A DNA stretch of 64,000 nucleotides from Uropetala carovei (GCA_036926305.1 JAXCHB010000006.1:620001-684000), one strand, 5' to 3'; positions 30,452 to 42,692 are shown, counted from the stretch's first letter. Notes: a model not told the origin generated them from the sequence alone. A program made the numbers and translations.

Positions 30452-33138
30452 TCAATCTTGTGGCAATATTTCCATGTACCCAAGGGTTTCAATTATTCCT
30501 CAGTTCTCAGCTTAACCATCTGTCTCTCAAGAAACTTCTAACCCAGAACACTTTCTGGATGGGGAAGAATACATTATGTATTGTCATCATTTGTTAATGC
30601 TAAATACCTATTATTTCAGATAAAGATACTTTTAAACTATTTGTTCCTCAAAACATGGCCATTTTATTTTCATTTGAAAGAGAAATTGAAATTAGTACAA
30701 TCTCCTGGATCCCAGGCTTTTGCCAAAGGTTTGTTTGTGCCAAAACATCACTGTATAGAATTTGGTGAATTTCAACATTTCCCAAAATTTCCTTTAATAG
30801 TATTAAAAATGAAAAATAGAGATTATTGAAGAGATGGTCCACAATTAAATAAAATTATTTTCACATATAAACAATGAAAGTTTCCGAGGTAAAATAAGCA
30901 AAATATTTATCGATAAGATTACTTCCTGACAAATCGCAAAGGCTAAAACAAATCCAACTATACCTGATATGGCAATGCACATAATGAAAGTTCATATCGC
31001 CTGTGAAAATGATTTTAAATTATTAAAAAACAAGGTCTTCTGATACAACATGTGATGCCATTGCATCGTTTTATTAGAAACTTAAGTAGATCATAAAATG
31101 TGAAAACGTAATGAATAGTTTAATTCAAGTTTTGATTTCCTGTAAACGTCATGTAAAAGTCAAAAGTTAAAATTTTGTGTTTTCCATGTTTTGTAGATCC
31201 AACTAAGAAAACTGGGAGCAAACCATTGAATTATAGTAATTAATTATTTTAACTTTTATGAAAAATACAGAAGGCTGCAAGAATATATACAACAGACATT
31301 ACCTCCTCATTGGGCAACTTTCTGATGGAATCACAGCGATTCCACAAAGGATTACATTACTTATTATCCATTTTCATTCTCAAACGCTAACAATAAGTTG
31401 AAAGTTTCATAGCGAAGTACAGTCATACCTCGTTTAGCGAGATTTCACTTTTACCGTTTTCAAACCGAGGTTCATTTTCTTTTAGCATGTTCGTAGTTTT
31501 CACCTTTGCCCTGTTATCATGCCAAGGAAATTTTTTCAGAAATCTCCATTTTTCACCCATCTTGATTTTTTTGCCCTATCCAGCATATTTTTCATAAAAT
31601 TTATTAGGTTTTTAAAGCCAATGTGAATTATAATGGTTGCATACACCTAAAGAAATGTCTTTTTCTCATCAAACTCTCATAACATGTAAAGTGTAATGAT
31701 TATTCAGCCGGTGTGGCCAACGTTGCAACTTTTTACTTCCTTTAGTGACATTTTACTTTAGCGACTATTTTTCAGCATTTAGCTACTTACACATTTGCTC
31801 AGAAATACATAAAATATTCAGAATTACTTCTGTGATAGTTTTACTAAAATCAATATAATATTTTGGTAAGCCTTAAAATAATTTTTATGGTAATTTCCAC
31901 TAAACGATATTTTATATATAGTAAGTCTCCACTATACATCACAGATGCATTCCTGAAAACTGAGACTTATAACGAAACAACATATATAATAATATTGATT
32001 AAAGTAGAGGTTATGTTCCCGGTGGATATTTTTTAACACAAATAATAATTTCAATACAGGACATTAAACAGTTATTCCCCTGAAATTCATCCTTCCTGGT
32101 TCCCAACACACCATTCATTAATCAACCTTAGGCATATACATTTTTCTACTTCAAAATCACCTAATCAAAGATTTATCTGATTGTGAACAGGCACAAAAAT
32201 GATTCTGTTATGAAATTATTACAGGGATGGTCGATGACCCATTGAGTACACAGTTTTACTTTATAGAGTGAAGCATTAGGGAGACTCACCTTGTCATTCA
32301 TGTATCTCATTCAGAAATATGCGAAGGATATAACAAATAACGGTACACCACATTTGAAACCAAAATTATTTCTCACTTTCTGTTTCCAATAATTTTAATC
32401 AACAGAAATACAGTGTGTCCTCGGTTTAACGTTGCCTCAATTAACGTTGATTCTCGTTAACATCATTCAAAACTTAATACCCATGTTTGAATTTACGTTG
32501 TTGATGAAATTCAACGATGAAACGACTCATGAAAAAAAAACTGCGTTCATGCGCATCAGTTTTGCAGCGTCCTATCAGTTGCATAGGATCACCGTAATTG
32601 AATGCAGAAAGTGTTCTAATCGATTTGCTTTAATTTAGTAGAATATTAATTTTCAGCTTTTTTCAAATGAGATTTGAATTTCTATGATAGGAAAATTCAT
32701 TTACATAGTTTTCTCGGCCTAACTGTGAAAATCCTGCATAGGTATCTCATTTTTAAGATATTTCAAAATGTTAAAGAAAAAGGCTTTCTTGCTTCATTTC
32801 AGCTCTGCCCATATTATTCAAATGGAGAAAAGATATGCTCCTGGAGTCAAACCCAGGACTACTATGTACACGGCGGGCAGTTTCAAATTGAAAAGTTGAA
32901 TAGTCAAATGATTCCTGAAAGTTTGATCAAAAAAGGTTGAAAAGCTTTTTAGTTATGAGTGGTTTTCCTTTTCTTCCATCACAGACTGGCCCAAGTAGTC
33001 CCATTTCTGTGTTACTATGTAAACAAAGCATTTAATACAGATACACAAACCTGACCTTTTATATATAAGAGTAATAAATTTTATATGGGGCCCAATCACT
33101 TGTATGAGAGGAAACCCATCCTTTGTAATTATGGCAAT
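30452..33138. other. No gene recognised; solo pogo-type ends
   Basis: Single Tigger-like termini follow a TA at 31420 (CAGTCATACCTCGTTTAGCG) and 32412 (CAGTGTGTCCTCGGTTTAAC). A weaker one lies near 31921. None has a recognisable partner or transposase. No other feature could be supported. Confidence 0.5.
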
Positions 33139-33146
33139 GTCTAATA

Positions 33147-33558
33147 CAGGGGTGCAGAAAGTGCGGCCCGTGGGCCGCATACAGCTCTCCGTTGATGTTT
33201 GTGCAGCCTGCAGAAGATTTTGCATCATAAGGTTAATATTGAAGAATGTTTAGGTTAGGTTAATGTGGTAAATCATAAGGTGAAAATTATAAGTGTGCAC
33301 AAAAAGCTAAGTTAAACCAAATGCACTACTTTTAGCAAATTTGTACTGAAAAATTTCACTCCTTTTTTGCCTCTTTCAAAAGAGTTGTACACCTTTTCAA
33401 ACTTGCACTGCATTGCATATGTGCGATAATTTTGCATTTGATTATTGATAAGTAAATATGCTTTAACTTGTTATGTAAAATTTTATTCTTGTTTAATTTA
33501 CATTATTCAGCTTTTAATTAAGTGCGGCCTGTGGGTGTGAAAAGTTTGTGCACCCCTG
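33147..33558. mobile_element. hAT MITE
   Basis: The left CAGGGGTGCAGAAAGTGCGG and right CACCCCTG (inverted: CAGGGGTGCACAAACTTTT) enclose 412 bp with GC-rich subterminal blocks. The flanking octamers GTCTAATA and ATGGAATA agree at five of eight positions, consistent with an old 8-bp duplication. No coding capacity. Confidence 0.75.
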
Positions 33559-33566
33559 ATGGAATA

Positions 33567-34353
33567 CAATAGGCCCTCATAATCTGGAAAATACTGCAGA
33601 TGCCAAAACTGCAGATATCAAAACCAAGGGTATATGGGAGAAGGAGGTTGAGTTCCTGGCTCACAAGACTAAACATATTATGAAAAGAATAAAAATGTAA
33701 AATCATTCTAGCAGAACAGTCAATAGAAGACTTTATCGATATAACATTGCTATTATCAATAAAAACACATACTTGGTATGACTTTTAAAGCAGTATTAGG
33801 CCTTTTAATATACAAGGAAAATGTTCATACTTCAACAACTCAGCTGGCCTGGTCCCATCACTCTGCTTGTTCGACTTGTTCCTTGAGTTTGAATGGAAGT
33901 AACACTTCTATATGCATTTATTTGTGAGAATAAAAGTGTTCTAAATTTTATGAAACTTCAATAAAATTTTACATAAACACTTCTTGCCTTAGTATTTTGA
34001 AAAGTTAAATAAATAGAGACCTTGGTCATAAACCAAGCAAAGCAAAATGGTAAAAATCAAACTAGAATATAAATATATAAAATCAAAACTTCATAATGAT
34101 AAACAGCCAGGTTAACATAATGTTTGTATTTTTGAAAAAAAAATCGAGTAAAATTTTTCCTTAGCCTACAGAAGGCACAACCTACAAATATGTATACTTT
34201 TAAAAATATTCACTTCAGATAATATAGACTATATATATAGTATAAAAGTTATCAGTAAGTTGTATATAGGTGGATGGATTATATGAAGCTTGCACTTTAA
34301 ATCAATCTTTGAGTTTCATATAAAGAACACATCTGATGTTAAGGGAAATTTTT
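33567..34353. other. No gene recognised; possible 3' UTR of the 34354 exon
   Basis: The stretch shows no coding or repeat structure that I can name. If the minus-strand exon at 34354-34445 is real, part of this would be its 3' UTR, with AATAAA at 33922-33917. Confidence 0.35.
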
Positions 34354-34445
34354 TTACATCATGTCACCAACAGGATGAGTCTTCCTGAATTTTCTTGCAG
34401 ATGATAAAGGAGGAAGTCCACTGTGAAATGTTGTATCACCTGCTC
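34354..34445 (-). other. Candidate terminal coding exon of a host gene
   Basis: On the minus strand a good acceptor (TTTCTATTTATCTAG) is followed by a 92-bp open stretch. With one base carried in from an upstream exon it reads GAGDTTFHSGLPPLSSARKF, then RKTHPVGDMM and TAA. This does not resemble any transposon protein here. A second frame without carried base (EQVIQHFTVDFLL..., ending TGA) is also open. A minus-strand AATAAA lies at 33922-33917, about 430 bp downstream. I do not recognise the protein, and the exon call rests on splice signal, composition and stop position. Confidence 0.35.
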
Positions 34446-34714
34446 CTAGATAAATAGAAAAACATTGATTAAAACTACAAGATTTCAGAACAAGAATAGG
34501 AATAATTTTTCTGTAACGTTTTGGTAGGTAATACAGTAAACCCTCCACATTCTTGAGGGTTACGTTCCTGTAAACTCTCGCAAATGTGGAATTCGTGGAT
34601 GTTGACACCATAATTCAATGGAAAAATGGGGTTAGGTTCATGGGACGACAAAAATTAGCAAGTGAATAATTAAATATATAAGAACATAGACAAAAATCAC
34701 TAAATAATATAATA

Positions 34715-34972
34715 CAGGCGACTCCCGAGATTCGACAGGGATGCAGTCCTGAAAACGTGGTCGAATCTAGAACCATCAAATGTTGAATCAGCGCAGATTC
34801 AAACAATTAGAGCAGAAATAACAATGTCTAGACTGAAACTAAACCTCTTGTGGTCGGGCGGGCCAAAAATTACTCCACGTAAACTAGTTTCTAATTTGAC
34901 CGATCGATCAGCTGAGTCGATTCGACCGGTTGAAGTCTCGAGTTGGTCGAATCTCGGGAGTCGCCTTTACTG
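34715..34972. mobile_element. Short pogo MITE nested in a Tigger
   Basis: It starts CAGGCGACTCCCGAGATTCG after a TA and ends CTCGGGAGTCGCCTTTACTG. The terminal family is that of the element at 324-1346, and the shared interior (ACAATTAGAGCAGA, AAATTACTCCACGTAAA) confirms relationship. The right end carries TTTA relative to the left end (CAGTAAAGGCG versus CAGGCG). Confidence 0.85.
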
Positions 34973-35020
34973 TTTATTATATAGTAATAATAATGATATA
35001 ATAATAATATGGTAATGAAG

Positions 35021-36696
35021 TCAATCTGAATCCTCCAAATAGGGGCTGGAAGAGGTAGAGGGTTTGGGCTGAAAAAACCTGGTGATGGTAACTTGTTTGG
35101 CTGTTTTCTGCAGTTCTTTTTGAATTTCAAGGTAGATGTGGGATGCAGCTTCAATCTCCCTCTTAAATTTGAGGCTCCTCTCCATTAAAGGATCGCATTG
35201 TACCACTTTGTCTATCAACGCCCACTGCAGTTTCATTATTTCAGCAAGAGCTTTGAGGTTGAGAGTAGACCTTGAAGCATCCTCCTCTTCCTCATGGATG
35301 AGCTCCTTTAGGTCCTCTTCAGTCAACTCCTCAGTGTGGGATTTGATCAGCTCCTCCACCTCTAGTGGCTGCATATCTCCAAAGCCTTCTCATCCAACTT
35401 GATGCACCATCTGAGCAATGTCTTGAAGATTATCGCTAATGGATGGGATCCCAGTGAATTCATTGACGACCTCTGGCCACAGTTTCCTCCAGCAGGCATT
35501 GATGGTACATGACTTGATCTCTTTTAGCGACTCTTGGATGAGAGTGATGCAGTCTGTGATGTTGAACATCTTTCAACAGGTTGTAACATCCAGTGTTGGG
35601 TCCTCCTCTATTGCATCCAAAATGTGCTTGAAGGTATGTCTTGTGTAGTAGGCTTTGAATGCCGCAATAACACCTTGATCTAAGGGTTGGATGAGAGAGG
35701 TTATATTAGGAGGAAGAAAAACCTCCACGGTGGAATGTGCGAACTTAATGTCAAGTGGACGCCCAGGAGCATTATCAATGAGGAGTAGGACTTTGAATGC
35801 AAGGTTTTTGGATGTCAAGTATTTTTCTACCTCATGGATGAATCAGTCGTGGAACCACTCAAAGAATAATGCTGCTATTACCCATGCCTTCCTGTTTGCA
35901 CACCAAAACACGAGCATCCGATTCCTATTCTTACACTTCAGCACACAGGGGTTCAAGGAGCGATACAACAACATAGGCTTCACCAAGAATTCTCCCGAAG
36001 CATTGGCACAGATGAGAAGGGATAAACGGTCCTTTGCTGCCTTAAACCCAGGGGCAGTCCGTTCCCTTTTCAAAAGAAATGTTCTTTTTGGCATTTTTTC
36101 CAATACAATCTGGTCTCATCAGCATTAAAGACCTGTTGTGGCTCATACCCCTCAATAAGCTTACTTAGTTCCACGGGAAACATCTGCGCTGCCTAGTGGT
36201 TTGCTGATGCTGATTCACCAACTACCTTCACATTGTGCAAGCTGTGCTGGTTCTTAAACTTGTCAAACCATCCCTTACTGGCTTGAAAATCACTGGGTAT
36301 CCCTGAGTCCTCACTCCTCTGCCCATTAAAGTGATCAAATAGCCTCTTTGCCTTAGTACAAATGATAGGGCCACTCAGAGGAATTTTCTTCTGGGTTTGG
36401 TCTTCAATCCACATACTAAGTGTGTTTTCCATTTGTTCTATTGTTTTATCTTGCACTTGTGACTCCATTTTTGCACTTATCAGAGCACTACCTGCAACAC
36501 TATCCCTGATCGCCTTTTCAATTTTCTTCATTGACCTTACTGTAGACTTGTTTATTCTAAAATGTCAGCCAACTGCGGGCGCACTCTCACCTGTAGCCAG
36601 TCTGTCTAACACATTCAATTTCTCACTTAAGTGCATCACTTTCTTCAACCTTTTTGGAGTAGAAGCATTTGCAGCAACTTGCTTTAGTTTAGGCAT
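35021..36696 (-). pseudogene. Tigger (TIGD1-like) transposase with several lesions
   Basis: Reading down from the ATG at 36696: a leader with STPKRLKKVMHLSEKLNVL is the first helix-turn-helix, with one break near 36570. Then come KKIEKAIRDSVAGSALI, the CENP-B-type domain with WIEDQTQKKIPLSGPII and SKGWFDKFKNQHSLHN, and FNADETRLYW with the first catalytic Asp. LLLIDNAPGRPLDIK and IQPLDQGVIAAFKAYY carry the second and third. A long acidic tail follows (EELTEEDLKELIHEEEEDAS), ending TITRFFQPKPSTSSS. Stops or frameshifts near 36570, 36195, 36105, 35840, 35575 and 35395 break it. All three Asp are retained, so decay came after activity. Confidence 0.9.
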
Positions 36697-36990
36697 GTTT
36701 AAGGGCAAATAAACCAAATACAAGACAAAATTGAGAAGCAATATGCCATGAGATCTTTACACTGTGAGGGGTAGTGTGATCTGAGCAGTGTTGCCAGAAG
36801 GAACTGAGGGTTTCATGCTTCCTCGCCAGATGGAGCTATGTGTACCAGTATACCAAGCTACCATCTTGTGGCAAACTTGCATATTTGCGAAGCCAAGGGG
36901 TCGTGAATGTTGAGTATGCATACATTGCGTACATCGCGAATTTGTGAATTTGGTGAATGATGAAGTCGCAAATGTGGAGGATTTACTGTA

Positions 36991-37860
36991 TTAAAAAAAC
37001 TGGTTAACATGCATTGCAAGAGGAAATAATTCAAGTAAATTACATAGAGTACAGTGGAGATTAATTTTGTTGGACTGGAGTTAAATAAAATAGTAATTTT
37101 TGGCCTAAATTAATGAATTAAAAATATTTACTAATACTTATTTCACCTTACACTTTTAGCATAAAAGAGATTAGCAAAGACTGAATTTTAAAAGGTTGAG
37201 CTGTTTTGGTTGAAATTTAGAAGCTTTTATTAGAAATATTCCCTTAATAATAATCACTGATGAAAGATTTCAAATAAAAACTCATGAACTGAACTAAAAC
37301 TCATTAAATATTAACCAACTCAGGTCTCAGTTTCTCGTTTATTGAAACCATTTTAGGATATTTCAAGGAAAAGCTATACAAATACAACTGATACTAACTA
37401 AAACTCTCCTACCCAGGTCTTCGCCTATGCCAATTTATGTTGCCATATTACAGTAAAAAACCTCTTTATAATGAAATTCAAGGGACCAAATTTTTGGCAC
37501 TTTGTTGTAAGGAGGTTCCTTGTATGGAGGTTTTTTCAGATTCATCATATATGCATATTAGCATATTATTGTTGGTTACAATAGTCGGCCAAGCACTGAA
37601 GTGAATATCAATGGGGCCTAATGATATTAATATTTATAGTAATAATTAACAATTTATGGAGTCCTAGTTCAATATTACAACTTTTAATAAGTGTTTCTTT
37701 ATTGTAAATCAGTTTTCAAGTAATTTTTAGTAAACGTTTTTGCAAAATTTATACTCAATACTTGAATAATTGAGAACTTCTGGGGCCCAATTATTCGCGG
37801 GCCCAGATGCCTCGCATCCACCCCATCCCCCCTTTGGCCGGTCCTGGGTTATAATTTATT
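36991..37860. other. No gene; solo pogo end and hAT-type end
   Basis: CAGTAAAAAACCTCTTTATA after TA at 37451 is a Tigger-type left terminus without a clear partner. Read on the minus strand from 37846, CAGGACCGGCCAAAGGGGGG looks like a hAT terminus. It abuts the broken hAT gene to its right. Confidence 0.5.
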
Positions 37861-37861
37861 A

Positions 37862-38679
37862 TCATTAGTACAAAGAGCCATAAATCCGTTATTTTTTCCT
37901 GTCATTGAGGGTGCCCCATCGGTAGTCATTGATACAAGCTTGTATATAGGTAATTTCTTCTCTTCTATATATTTTTAAATGTATGGTAAATATCGTCACC
38001 ACGAGTTTTGTCATTCAAAGGTGATATTGTTAATAAATCTTCTTTTGCACTCATATCTTTAAAAACCATTCTAATGAAAATACAAAGCTGAGAAGTATCA
38101 ACAATGTCTGTGGGATTCATCGAACTGTAGTGAAAAAAAAACACAGTCGTTGATATCCCGAGTCAGTTGATCAATCAAATTGCAATTCATTATTTCGATG
38201 CGACGCGTGACAGTTCTGCGCGAAAGAGTTATGCCTTTGATACCAGAAATGATATCACTTTTATTTTTGAAAGACTGAAACAATGAATCGCTTCCTTCCA
38301 GAAATGCTTCTTTCATCATTTCTCCATCTGTGAGAGGCTTCTTGTGTTCTGCTAACACATGAGTAATACGGAACGATGCCTCAGTTGCTGCCTCAGATTG
38401 AAGTATAGGTTTTGTAAAATAAGACTGTTGACCAGCTACTTCCGCCTTCAAAGCTTCTAATTTTCGTTTGCGTAGTGCACTCTTCAAAGGATAGTCTGTA
38501 TCATAACTGCCATGCATGGTTTTAAAGTGTCTTTCAACATTCCCCTTTTTGGGAAGCGCCACAGTTGTCCGGCATATGATGCACACACATTTAGATTTAA
38601 CCATCACAAAGAAAAACTGCTCTTCCCAATCTGAATTGAAATTGTTCCTTTTTTTTCTTTTTCGAACATGTTTCACCAT
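37862..38679 (-). pseudogene. hAT transposase (GTF2IRD2/ZBED-like) N-terminal half
   Basis: From the ATG at 38679 an open frame of 193 codons encodes a basic leader, a BED-type zinc finger (CVCIICRTTVALPKKGNVER followed by HFKTMH) and a helical region ending FFSLQFDES with the first catalytic Asp. After a small break near 38100, homology continues on the minus strand as VFKDMSAKEDLLTI and, after a stop near 37980, VSMTTDGAPSMTGKNNG with the second Asp. Sequence ends near 37862 against another hAT-type end. The C-terminal dimerisation region is missing. A matching 5' terminus (CAGACCTGGGAAAATCG, read on the minus strand) ends at 39310. Confidence 0.85.
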
Positions 38680-39310
38680 CAGCCATTTTAAAGAGGATTT
38701 AAATCACAGTAAAAATAACAACCGACATGCAGACTGTTACCCCCATGCAGTTAGTGCGCATACTGAACATCGCTTCGGTCAGGAGGAGTTAACTGAGGGC
38801 AAGGGGAAACAGACACGAGAATTCAACAGTGCAGAGGGGGGATGTCATATATGCTGATCCCACCCGTCGCAGCACTGTTTGGAAGTTGGTCGTGATTGGC
38901 TAATTCAAATATTTTAAACTGTGAAGGTGACAGCTGTATCCACAGGATAAGTCTCTGCAAGTAACCATATTATTTTCAGATTGATTTAATCTTTCATATG
39001 TGATTTTGAATCTCCAACAAAGTTGGGTATTGACCATGAGGAATCGGAAATTTGTCACAGTTGAAGTTAAAGTTACGTAGGATTTTTTCAATGTAAATAG
39101 TTACATAATCATTGTGTAATACTTGGCATACGTGGCTGTCGTGTGTGTGTAAAGGGTCGTATTTATTCAAAGAAGTTATTTGTATATATTTTTTAAATTC
39201 TTTTACAATTTTAAAATGAAATATGTATAATTTTTTTACGCACTGGCGGTCCACCCTAAATAGCTTCGCAGTCCACCGGTGGACCGTGATCAACGATTTT
39301 CCCAGGTCTG
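38680..39310 (-). mobile_element. 5' part of the hAT element with terminus
   Basis: On the minus strand CAGACCTGGGAAAATCGTTG starts at 39310, followed by GGTCCACCGGTGGACTG, a subterminal palindrome. The stretch leads into the transposase ATG at 38679. The 3' terminus was not found, so the copy is 3'-truncated. Confidence 0.6.
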
Positions 39311-40056
39311 GTGTATAAGATGTAGAGTTACCTGTTCTTTGAGAACAGGAAGTTTATGAGAACAGTTATTTTATTTAACAGTTTAGGCATCAGAACAGTT
39401 CGAAATACCTGTTCCATTCTTCCTGACCCATCTCTAGTGTTATGGGCTGCCATTAGCATTAGTATACAAAGTTATTTTGCTTTATGTACAATTAATATAA
39501 AACATTTGGGATTAAAAAGTAGCCTATGGCCTTCCTATTTCTGAAGAAAGTATCTGTGAATGTTTGATCACTCTAACTTTAACGGTATGGAAATGTATAA
39601 GTGCACAAACAAACAAACTTTCATAAATATATAGGAGATGAAGTGGGAGCAGATGCACACACGTATGAGAATTTCCATGATGTTATTGGTATAATTAGGA
39701 TATCATAGTGATTAACTTTTTAAAAATGTTATTATGTCAACGATTGTAATGAAACTTGATATTTAATTTTAAAAAAATTAATTTCTACATTGTTGATTTT
39801 AAAAAATGCATTTTCAATAAAAAATAATTTTGGAACTTATATCTTGTTAAATAATTTATTATTGATACTGGAAAAAATTTCAACCTCCTAGAAACAAAAT
39901 TAGGGAGTTTACACTAAAAACAGCCTGGAATTTCTAGCATGGTAAGCAGCTCAAGGTCTGGCAGTAAAAGGGTTCATTCTCCCCTGTTGTATGTTCCAGA
40001 TTTCAGCTGCTGTTGTGCCATGTACAATTCACACCATTTGAGTATTAATTATCATT
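39311..40056. other. No gene recognised
   Basis: This is AT-rich spacer. CACAAACAAACAAACTTTCA at about 39605 looks like the tail of an RTE-type retroposon, but no coding part is attached. Confidence 0.4.
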
Positions 40057-40064
40057 GTCTATAA

Positions 40065-41095
40065 CAGTGATGGGCAAGAGAGCGCTCTAAGAGCACGCTC
40101 AGAGCACGACCGTAAGGGGGAGCAACGTTGAGCGAGAGGGGGAGCTAATGGAGGAAGAACGAGAGGGAGGATATGGAGAGGGGCGAGGACGTGACGCAGA
40201 AGGCAGGCTTAAGGTTGGCGGGTGTTTAAATTGCATGAGAGTGGAAAGAAACTTACATGTAGTCCTTAAGTAAATTTTACAATGGAATTTTATTTTGATG
40301 AAAATTACATTGTGCTCGCATTACTTTGATTACGTCTAAGTAACACCAAATCATTTATTCGCGGGACTATAGATCGCGCACTTTTGATGCATAGCATGGC
40401 TGTGAGATTTCCATCTGAGACTCGGTTCCTGACATAGGACTTCGTTAGTTTCATGAGAGAAAAAAGCTGTTCGCAAATGTAAGTTGAGCCAAACATAGAT
40501 ATTATTTTGCTCGCTAACGTGTGCAGTTCGGGAAACGTGTCCTTGGAAAGTTCTCGTAGAACTGAAATAAACTCGTTCTTCTTTCATATTTGTCCTTCAT
40601 TGCACGATTACAATGAAGATCAAAAACTCGCACTGCAGTGCGATTGGGACATCATTTGCATCGACAGAATTTGATAATGGTGTCGCGAAGATTTTCATTT
40701 CTGTTTCTAATACATTCCAGTCGTGGAATCGTTTGTTAAATTCATTACGAAGTGTGCTGAGTATTGCAGCGTACTTCTCAAGATCATGCTGCTGCAGCAA
40801 GTGTACACGAGAGGTCAGCTTTGGAAAGATCTTATTCTCTGGTTCCGAAGCGCAAGAAACACAATACTATTTCCTCTTGAAGCAGGCTGCGACTACTGCA
40901 GGAATGCAAGGGAACCGCTAGCGACTGATAACGCACCTTACAACTACCTGTCAAATGCACCGCCTTTTCCACGTATGAACTACCTAGAATTCTTACGTCA
41001 AAATTGTCTAAAAGTTTCCCTCTCCGCAGCTCTTCGCTCTCAAAGTCAGAGCAAAGAGCGCTCTGGGAGCGCAACCAGTCGTTTGCCCATCACTG
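40065..41095 (-). mobile_element. Internally deleted hAT with perfect 8-bp duplication
   Basis: The ends CAGTGATGGGCAA and TTGCCCATCACTG are flanked by GTCTATAA on both sides (40057-40064, 41096-41103). Subterminal AGAGCGCTCT palindromes occur near both ends. The 1,031-bp body keeps only the C-terminal part of a transposase. It is non-autonomous. Confidence 0.95.
40305..40800 (-). pseudogene. hAT transposase C-terminal (dimerisation) remnant
   Basis: From 40800 the minus strand encodes LLQQHDLEKYAAILSTLRNE, then FNKRFHDWNVLETEMKIFA. After a frameshift near 40590 it gives FISVLRELSKDTFPELH and MFGSTYICEQLFSLMKLTKS, ending NDLVLLRRNQSNASTM. The block from the SxYxCE-type motif to the end is the hAT dimerisation domain in its GTF2IRD2-like form. 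The BED finger and most of the catalytic fold were lost by internal deletion. The relation to the partial gene at 38679 is by family only, since their ends differ. Confidence 0.85.
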
Positions 41096-41311
41096 GTCTA
41101 TAATATTTATATAGAAAATATAGAAATCAGTGTGGATGCCAAAAAGAATAATCACAATTTGCTGAATTATAACAACTTGTTTGGTGGAAGTGTACTTTTC
41201 TAACAATCGCTTCACTGCAGGCACTGGATGACAACTAAATGAGATTGACCAAGAATGATCCTAATACCACATGACAGAATAAAAAGAAAAGAAAAAAATC
41301 AGTACAAAAAA

Positions 41312-42612
41312 CATTGTACAAACTTTCTCATATACTAATGCGTCGTTTAGTTATCTTTAGAAAATGAAAATCATATCAGCCAGTTTTTAGAAAATACAAT
41401 TTTTGTTAAAGTTGTCCAAGAATAAACTAGCCTTATATTCATTCTTTGAGAAAAATGAAATACAGTAAAAACCCGTTATAAAGCAGGTTACGGGAGACAG
41501 AATGTACACCCGCATTATCAGCAACCCACGGTATTTCGGGAAATAATTTTTAAAAACAAATTTAATTGCAAAATACTATAAAAACTGATATCGTATTTTG
41601 ATTTAAATGTATACCTTACTTTAATTGGTGTTTTTAAAATAGTCAGATATCTTCTTTTGGCGCAAGAGCTGATGGCGTTTCTTCGTCACATACGTCTTAA
41701 TGTTTTGCAAATGTAAAAGATGAAGATGATCAAAATCACTCTGTCTCTCCATCCAATTCATCACTTCACTGATGTTATCCAATACTTTGCTTATTTAAGG
41801 GGTCTCAACCTCACACATCTCTTCATTCTCGCTGTCATCTTCTGATAATTTTTCTGCTCTTCCACGGTTCTGGACTTCAGCTACAATTTCTTATCATTCT
41901 TATAGACAGCGATGGGAGTTTAGCATCGTGGTAAAAGTTGAACCAAGTTGTTTACGAAGAAAATAAATCGCAGTAAAATTTGAAACAAGGATGTTTACGA
42001 AGAAAATAAATGGAATCATTTTGGGAGACATGACTAGACCTGCGGTATATCCCAACCCGCGGTATAGTGAGGCACGTTATAACAAAGTTTTACTGTATGT
42101 AGTATTATTGCAGACGTATTCTCAAGTAACAGTACGAAATTTTCTCAAAATCGTTTGAGCCGTTTTTGAGAAAATGAAATTATTGCTAAAGCTGCCTAGA
42201 ATAAACTAGCCTTATATTCATTTTTTGAGAAATATGAACTATTTGGTATTATTGAAGACATAAACTCAAGTAACTGTACGAAATTTGATCAAAATCATTA
42301 GAGCCGTTTTTGAAAAAATCAAATTGTTGTTAAAAATGCATAGAATAAACTTCCCTTAATTATTCAGCAATTTCAACTATTTCTTCATAGACTCTGCTCA
42401 GTATGATTGAATGCCTAAGTACGAGATTTCATTCATTTTCGCTCTACCGTTTAGGCTCAAGAGCCAGTAACAGACAGACAGACGGCATTGCAAAAACCAC
42501 TTTTTCGGATTCAACGACACCTAAAACATATATTTCCGTAAAAATCTCGAGATCAAATTTTTTCACGATAACAATACTTTCTCAATATACTTCGTATATG
42601 AGAAAGTAAAAA
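41312..42612 (+). repeat. Dispersed repeat with internal ~135-bp units, copy A
   Basis: It begins ATTGTACAAACTTTCTCATA and ends CGTATATGAGAAAGTAAAAAG. It contains two to three degenerate tandem units (CTAGCCTTATATTCATT, TAACTGTACGAAATTTGATC, GAGCCGTTTTTGA). The inverted copy B is at 49053-49705. A 633-bp pogo MITE splits copy A. Its last ~70 bp are a diverged relative of the 12707/19356 family. Confidence 0.85.
41463..42095. mobile_element. Pogo/Tigger derivative nested in repeat copy A
   Basis: The ends CAGTAAAAACCCGTTATAA and (inverted) CAGTAAAACTTTGTTATAA are flanked by TA (41461-41462, 42096-42097). The minus strand near 41880-41760 retains an acidic, Tigger-tail-like frame (SEDDSENEEMC). 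The uninterrupted copy B gives the empty site, with a single TA. Confidence 0.92.
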
Positions 42613-42657
42613 GAACTCAAGATAAACATGGGGCTGAAAGGATGAAGCATGTAATCG

Positions 42658-42692
42658 AGATGCACTGTGTCATAACGTGACACAGTGCATCT
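42658..42692. repeat. Perfect 15-bp hairpin
   Basis: The arms AGATGCACTGTGTCA (42658-42672) and TGACACAGTGCATCT (42678-42692) enclose a 5-nt loop. The flanking sequence is weakly self-complementary too. There is no T run as in a terminator, and its function is unknown. Confidence 0.85.

Larger units (their letters stand above)
34534..36988 (-). mobile_element. Near full-length Tigger element with nested MITE
   Basis: The ends CAGTAAACCCTCCACATTC and (right, inverted) CAGTAAATCCTCCACATTTG are flanked by TA (34532-34533, 36989-36990). It is 2,455 bp including a 258-bp nested MITE (34715-34972). A single damaged transposase gene lies on the minus strand. It belongs to a different subfamily from the elements at 56325 and 62116. 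Confidence 0.93.

Noticed and set aside
34897..36128. Plus-strand open frames at 35136-35402, 35691-36128 and 36362-36712
   Set aside because: All are complementary to the minus-strand Tigger coding sequence.
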